Assembly (NCBI GenBank): GCA_046704785.1
Contig: JBJKRF010000099.1
Location: 1-42,785, forward strand
DNA from: JBJKRF01 sp046704785
GTDB taxonomy: Bacteria > Chloroflexota > Anaerolineae > Anaerolineales > Villigracilaceae
Length of the DNA stretch: 42,785 nt
Direction of reading: 5' to 3'
Shown: positions 39,885 through 42,785 of the stretch, in pieces
Layout of the letters: each line of letters opens with the position of its first letter
Numbering within the stretch: position 1 is the stretch's first letter
Translations under genes and position numbers: made by a program
The notes under the pieces: generated by a model
Databases searched by the model: none
What the model was told of the DNA's origin: nothing
Seen by the model: the letters and a program-made list of their open reading frames with translations, nothing else

Positions 39885-40835
39885 TTATGGCCGGATCAGC
39901 ATTTTGAGCGCGCCCCGTTTGGCGGCCTCGTCGAAAGCCCGGAGCCCTTCATCCAGCCCGAACGTGGCGCCGATCAGGGGCGTCGGGTCCACCTGGCCGC
40001 TTTCCAGCAGGCGCAGCGCCGGGGCGAACGGGCCGCAGCGCGAACCCACCACGTTGATCTCGTCGACGACGAAGGGCGACAAGTTGAGCGTGATCTCCCC
40101 GGCGTACGTGCTCTTCAGCACGAACGTCCCGCGCGGGCGGATGGCCTTGCGCGCCACCTCGAACCCGGCCGGCGAACCGGTGGCCTCTACCACCACGTCC
40201 CAGCGCCAAGGCTGGATGTCTTCCTCTACGATGGTGTGGATGCCGCGTTTGCCGAGCAGTTGCTGCTGGCGTTCATATCGCGCCAGTACGCGCAGGTCGC
40301 AGCCGCTCAGCGACAAGGTCTGCGCGATGAGTTGCCCCAGGCGGCCCGCGCCGACCAGCAGCACGCGGTCTGTCGGCTGGATGTGCACCTGTTGCTGGAT
40401 TTCCAGCGCCGCGGCCAGCGGCTCGGTGAAGACGGCGGCCTCGTCGGGGACGGATTCGGGCACCCCATGCAGGTTTTCCGCTGGCAGGTTGGCGTACTCG
40501 GCGAAGATGCCGTCGCGGTTGGCAATGCCCAGCACGCTGCGCTGCTCGCAGTGCGTCGGACGCCCGTTGCGGCATTGTTCGCACGCGCCGCACACCGCAT
40601 TGATCTCGCCCACCACGCGCCGGCCCACCAGCGCCGCATCCGGCGCTTCGACCACCTCGCCGACGAACTCGTGGCCGGGTACGCCGCGGAAAGGGTAATA
40701 GCCTTTGACCATTTCCAGGTCGGTGCCGCAAATCCCGGCCCGGCGTATCTTGATCAGCGCCTCGCCGGGTTTGGCAGGCCGGGGCAGGTCTTCGCGTAAA
40801 TGTAATTGTTTGTCTTCCAACCACAGAGCTTTCAT
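39885..40835 (-). CDS. Zinc-dependent medium-chain alcohol/polyol dehydrogenase
   Basis: A 316-residue MDR enzyme. The catalytic zinc ligands lie in AGICGTDLE (Cys ~35) and PGHEFVGEV (His-Glu ~55). A structural-zinc loop holds four Cys in AVCGACEQCRNGRPTHC (~80-97). The Rossmann motif is VLLVGAGRLGQL (~160). It resembles the threonine/sorbitol dehydrogenase branch; the substrate is not known. It is slightly short for the family (~340). The start codon lies next to a half-copy of the palindromic repeat. Confidence 0.92.
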   Translation of the reverse strand: MKALWLEDKQLHLREDLPRPAKPGEALIKIRRAGICGTDLEMVKGYYPFRGVPGHEFVGEVVEAPDAALVGRRVVGEINAVCGACEQCRNGRPTHCEQRSVLGIANRDGIFAEYANLPAENLHGVPESVPDEAAVFTEPLAAALEIQQQVHIQPTDRVLLVGAGRLGQLIAQTLSLSGCDLRVLARYERQQQLLGKRGIHTIVEEDIQPWRWDVVVEATGSPAGFEVARKAIRPRGTFVLKSTYAGEITLNLSPFVVDEINVVGSRCGPFAPALRLLESGQVDPTPLIGATFGLDEGLRAFDEAAKRGALKMLIRP

Positions 40836-40837
40836 CG

Positions 40838-40873
40838 AAAATCTACTCCCTTATCGCGGAAAATCCCCAGGAC
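40838..40873. repeat. Degenerate end fragment of the palindromic element
   Basis: ATCTACTCCCTTATCGCGGA, then AAATCCCCAGGAC, aligns with the right end of the copy at 28831-28940 (TTTACTCCCTTACCACGAGA, then AATCCCAAAGAAC). Only one end is present. Confidence 0.45.
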
Positions 40874-40917
40874 TCAAAAACGTCATGCCCTCCGTCGTCG
40901 CCCGGTGCGACGCCTTG

Positions 40918-41247
40918 TCAGGCGCTCTTATTCGCCTGGACCGCTGCTATCCAGGCGCCTCTGCCAAAGACCACGAAGCGGTATTCTTTGCCTGCTTTCG
41001 TGTATACGGCAAACGAGTTCGGCATGAGCGGAATGAGCCCCAGGAATTTCGTCCAGCATTTCTTCGAAGATTGGATGTCAGGCAGATCGATTTCCGTACG
41101 ACCGCCTTGGATATTCATCTTGTGTGCTTCGAATACCAGGCGTTGATTGGTCAGATACAACTTGCCGCCCACCGCCTCCGCTCCTTTTTGCAGGTTGGCG
41201 GCTCCCTGTTTGATGATTTTCTCATCCGGTTTCAGTTCAGTTTTCAT
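40918..41247 (-). CDS. GRAM-domain (PH-like) protein
   Basis: A 109-residue cytoplasmic protein with a pattern typical of bacterial GRAM domains: GGKLYLTNQRLVFEAH (~27-42), DLPDIQSSKK, then FAVYTKAGKEYRFVVFGR (~79-96). GRAM/PH folds bind lipids or proteins; the role in bacteria is unclear. A GTAGGAGA site precedes the ATG. The 100 bases upstream contain no gene. Confidence 0.8.
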   Translation of the reverse strand: MKTELKPDEKIIKQGAANLQKGAEAVGGKLYLTNQRLVFEAHKMNIQGGRTEIDLPDIQSSKKCWTKFLGLIPLMPNSFAVYTKAGKEYRFVVFGRGAWIAAVQANKSA

Positions 41248-41347
41248 TTCGTTCTCCTACTAATGATAAATGGTGTGCGCCACTTGCGGCGGGGCGATTG
41301 GGCGAGCGCAGGTGCGCTGGGCATCCCCGACGAGAAGTGTATTTTTG

Positions 41348-42082
41348 TTAGGCAGTGCGCCCGATTGTGTTAATAGGACTTTTATAAGTCCAGTCATTCA
41401 TCCTAAAAGCGTCTCCGGCCGCTCCAGTACTGAATGACAAAAAGGTCTTCCAGACGGGATCGTTGCGGTAGGGTGCGACATTGGCTAGAGCGAGTTGATT
41501 GCAGAGATGCTCACTTGTCTGTAGTAACGTCCAATAAGACTCTATTGCGGGCGGAATCTTGGGCAAAACTTGCTCAAGAATGAAGAAATCCGCAGGCGGT
41601 AGCTCCCGCTTAGAATTGGACTGTCCATGTGCAGCAAAATGCCGTAGCATCATCATATTAGAAATAGTATACGGTGCGATGCGTGTTCGAATAAGAATGT
41701 GCTCATCGCAAATATTTTCATATTGGTCAAGCACAGGCGCTACGAGCCATTGAAATCCAGCGCGCAAATCCTTGATCGTCCCTACGTTCTTTGAGTTTCC
41801 TCGTAGGCAGCGGCCCAGCAAATCGACAAAAGACGAAAAGACAGCGTATGCGGGATAGTAAGTGGAAGGAATGCTGAAAGGATCATCAAGCAGAATCGAA
41901 ACACTCTGGCAAGCACCCCGCATTATGCCGAAGACATAGAAGGCTTTAATGGTAAGTGGATAGAAATCAGGATTACCTCCTAGATCCCTGCTCAGCTGTG
42001 TCCATTGAGACGCCTGAATGTCCCAGTTGCTAATCTCTATAGAGGGCTTTTTTAGAAAAACATTTACTGGTGCATTAGACAT
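41348..42082 (-). CDS. Unknown helical protein with HEPN-like Rx4H motif
   Basis: A 244-residue protein I cannot place in a family. It is predicted largely helical, with LRHFAAHGQS at about residue 148. This has the spacing Arg-x4-His followed by Gly and resembles the RNxxAHG active site of HEPN RNases. A hydrophobic helix (FYVFGIMRGACQSVSILL) and a Lys/Arg-rich loop flank it. Base composition is clearly lower in GC than its neighbours (the 60 bases at 41641 are 40% GC), which suggests transfer. An AAGGATG site precedes the ATG. No toxin-antitoxin partner is adjacent. Confidence is for it being a gene; the HEPN link is weak. Confidence 0.75.
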   Translation of the reverse strand: MSNAPVNVFLKKPSIEISNWDIQASQWTQLSRDLGGNPDFYPLTIKAFYVFGIMRGACQSVSILLDDPFSIPSTYYPAYAVFSSFVDLLGRCLRGNSKNVGTIKDLRAGFQWLVAPVLDQYENICDEHILIRTRIAPYTISNMMMLRHFAAHGQSNSKRELPPADFFILEQVLPKIPPAIESYWTLLQTSEHLCNQLALANVAPYRNDPVWKTFLSFSTGAAGDAFRMNDWTYKSPINTIGRTA

Positions 42083-42147
42083 AGTTCATCCTTTACCAAG
42101 TATTCGACAAGCATCACCCAACTTCAAGCTTACCAGACCAAGGCCCG

Positions 42148-42785
42148 CTAGCGGGCCCCCTTTCGCCCAAACTGCCGCTCCAGGGTATCCACCGAGAGAT
42201 GGATCATGGTCGGGCGTCCGTGCGGGCAGGTGCGCGGCGAATCGCAGTTCTCCAGGTCCGTCAGCAGGGCGTGCTGCTCCTCCGGCGAAAGCACCTGTCC
42301 GGCCTTGACCGCCAGCCGCTTGCAGACGCGCGCCGCAATTCGCGCTTCGAGTTCTGTCTGCAGGGGAGATTCGTCCTCCTCGAAATCTTCGACCAGCGCG
42401 CGCAGCGCCGACGAGGGATCGCTGCCCGCGAAAAGCACCGGAATGGCGCGCACCTGGAAGGTGTTCGGCCCGAACGGCTCGACCGTGAAACCGAAATGCG
42501 CCAGCACGGACAGTTGCTCGCCGAGCAGCTTGGCGCTGGCCGGCGGCAGTTGCACGGCAACCGGCGTCAGGAGCGACTGGGCAGGGATGTTCTTTTGGGC
42601 GTGCTGCGCCATCAACTTCTCGAACAGGACGCGCTCGTGCGCGGCGTGCTGGTCCACCAGGTACAAGCCGTCCGGGCCTTCGGCCACGAGATAGGTTGCC
42701 CCGATCTGCCCGACCAGCCGCAGCAGCGGCAGGCTGAATCCGGTTACCGTCCGTTGGCCGTTCTCGTCTGGTGGCGCGCCGGCGG
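42148..42785 (-). CDS. mutL: DNA mismatch repair protein MutL, C-terminal part (runs off the window)
   Basis: About 212 C-terminal residues are present and the frame stays open to the end of the window. This is the MutL dimerisation/endonuclease domain. The metal-binding motif is DQHAAHERVLFE, matching DQHA(x)2E(x)4E, so this MutL should have nicking activity. ARVCKRLAVKAG and the C-terminal CPHGRP follow. MutL acts with MutS in post-replicative mismatch repair. GTG/ATG codons near 42687 are internal and not the start. A short GC stem (42142-42157) overlaps the stop codon. Confidence 0.95.
   Translation of the reverse strand, partial: AGAPPDENGQRTVTGFSLPLLRLVGQIGATYLVAEGPDGLYLVDQHAAHERVLFEKLMAQHAQKNIPAQSLLTPVAVQLPPASAKLLGEQLSVLAHFGFTVEPFGPNTFQVRAIPVLFAGSDPSSALRALVEDFEEDESPLQTELEARIAARVCKRLAVKAGQVLSPEEQHALLTDLENCDSPRTCPHGRPTMIHLSVDTLERQFGRKGAR

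Noticed and set aside
42142..42157. GGCCCGC-TA-GCGGGCC stem as mutL terminator
   Set aside because: The stem overlaps the stop codon, the loop is only two bases, and no T run follows on the minus strand.
1..42785. CRISPR array, insertion-sequence transposase or prophage genes
   Set aside because: No regularly spaced repeats, no transposase, integrase or phage structural gene was found; the only repeats are dispersed palindromes and protein-coding WD40 units.

Overview
The window looks like chromosomal DNA from an uncultured-type Chloroflexota bacterium, probably Anaerolineae-like. This is inferred from gene content: nSTAND-WD40 proteins, a ParA-like ATPase with an RGGTGKS P-loop beside a HAMP-GAF protein, a MEMO1-family protein, many GAF/PAS histidine kinases, GH13 and PrsW genes, and moderately high GC. 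There is no rRNA. The only RNA gene is a tRNA-Arg(CCG), so the placement is tentative.

Layout. 1-371: an isoprenylcysteine-methyltransferase-like gene cut short by an inverted repeat. 494-3680: PAS histidine kinase, NarL-type regulator and a receiver-only protein. 3819-5457: Gfo/Idh/MocA oxidoreductase, DUF3054 and GlsB/YeaQ membrane proteins. 5626-6977: first ECF sigma/anti-sigma pair. 7110-9619: NUDIX hydrolase, MEMO1 protein and a flippase-like membrane protein. 9812-11961: second ECF sigma/anti-sigma pair with a bactofilin-like membrane protein. 12201-13925: C45-type hydrolase and nadD.

14232-22923 is the most striking block. It holds four co-directional genes: a CHAT protease fused to a SIR2-like domain, an nSTAND1 NTPase with one membrane span and 14 WD40 repeats, a second caspase-fold (C25/CHAT-like) protein, and a small unknown protein with a hydrophobic C-terminus. 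The parts suggest a sensor NTPase (STAND-WD40) controlling proteolytic and NAD-directed effectors, as in immune or cell-death conflict systems. The block lies between two related palindromic repeats in the same orientation (14067-14176 and 22930-23020). A nearly full-length third copy lies inverted at 28831-28940, and degenerate halves lie near 27704 and 40838.

Downstream: a ParA-like ATPase with a HAMP-GAF protein (23111-25730), an MFS/ADP-ATP-translocase-like carrier with an N-terminal soluble domain, two secreted unknowns, a large GH13 enzyme with a Lys-rich tail, a multi-TM GAF histidine kinase, an aerolysin/ETX-MTX2-like pore-forming protein (34245-34979), tRNA-Arg, and a PrsW-like protease. 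36681-39797 is an overlapping three-gene operon: receiver-CpaE-like protein, sirtuin, GAF histidine kinase. The right end holds a zinc MDR dehydrogenase, a GRAM-domain protein, a lower-GC unknown gene with a HEPN-like motif, and the C-terminal part of mutL running off the window.

Signalling proteins are unusually dense: three histidine kinases, three receiver proteins, two ECF modules, and one STAND system. All functions are read from sequence motifs by eye. No database search was possible.
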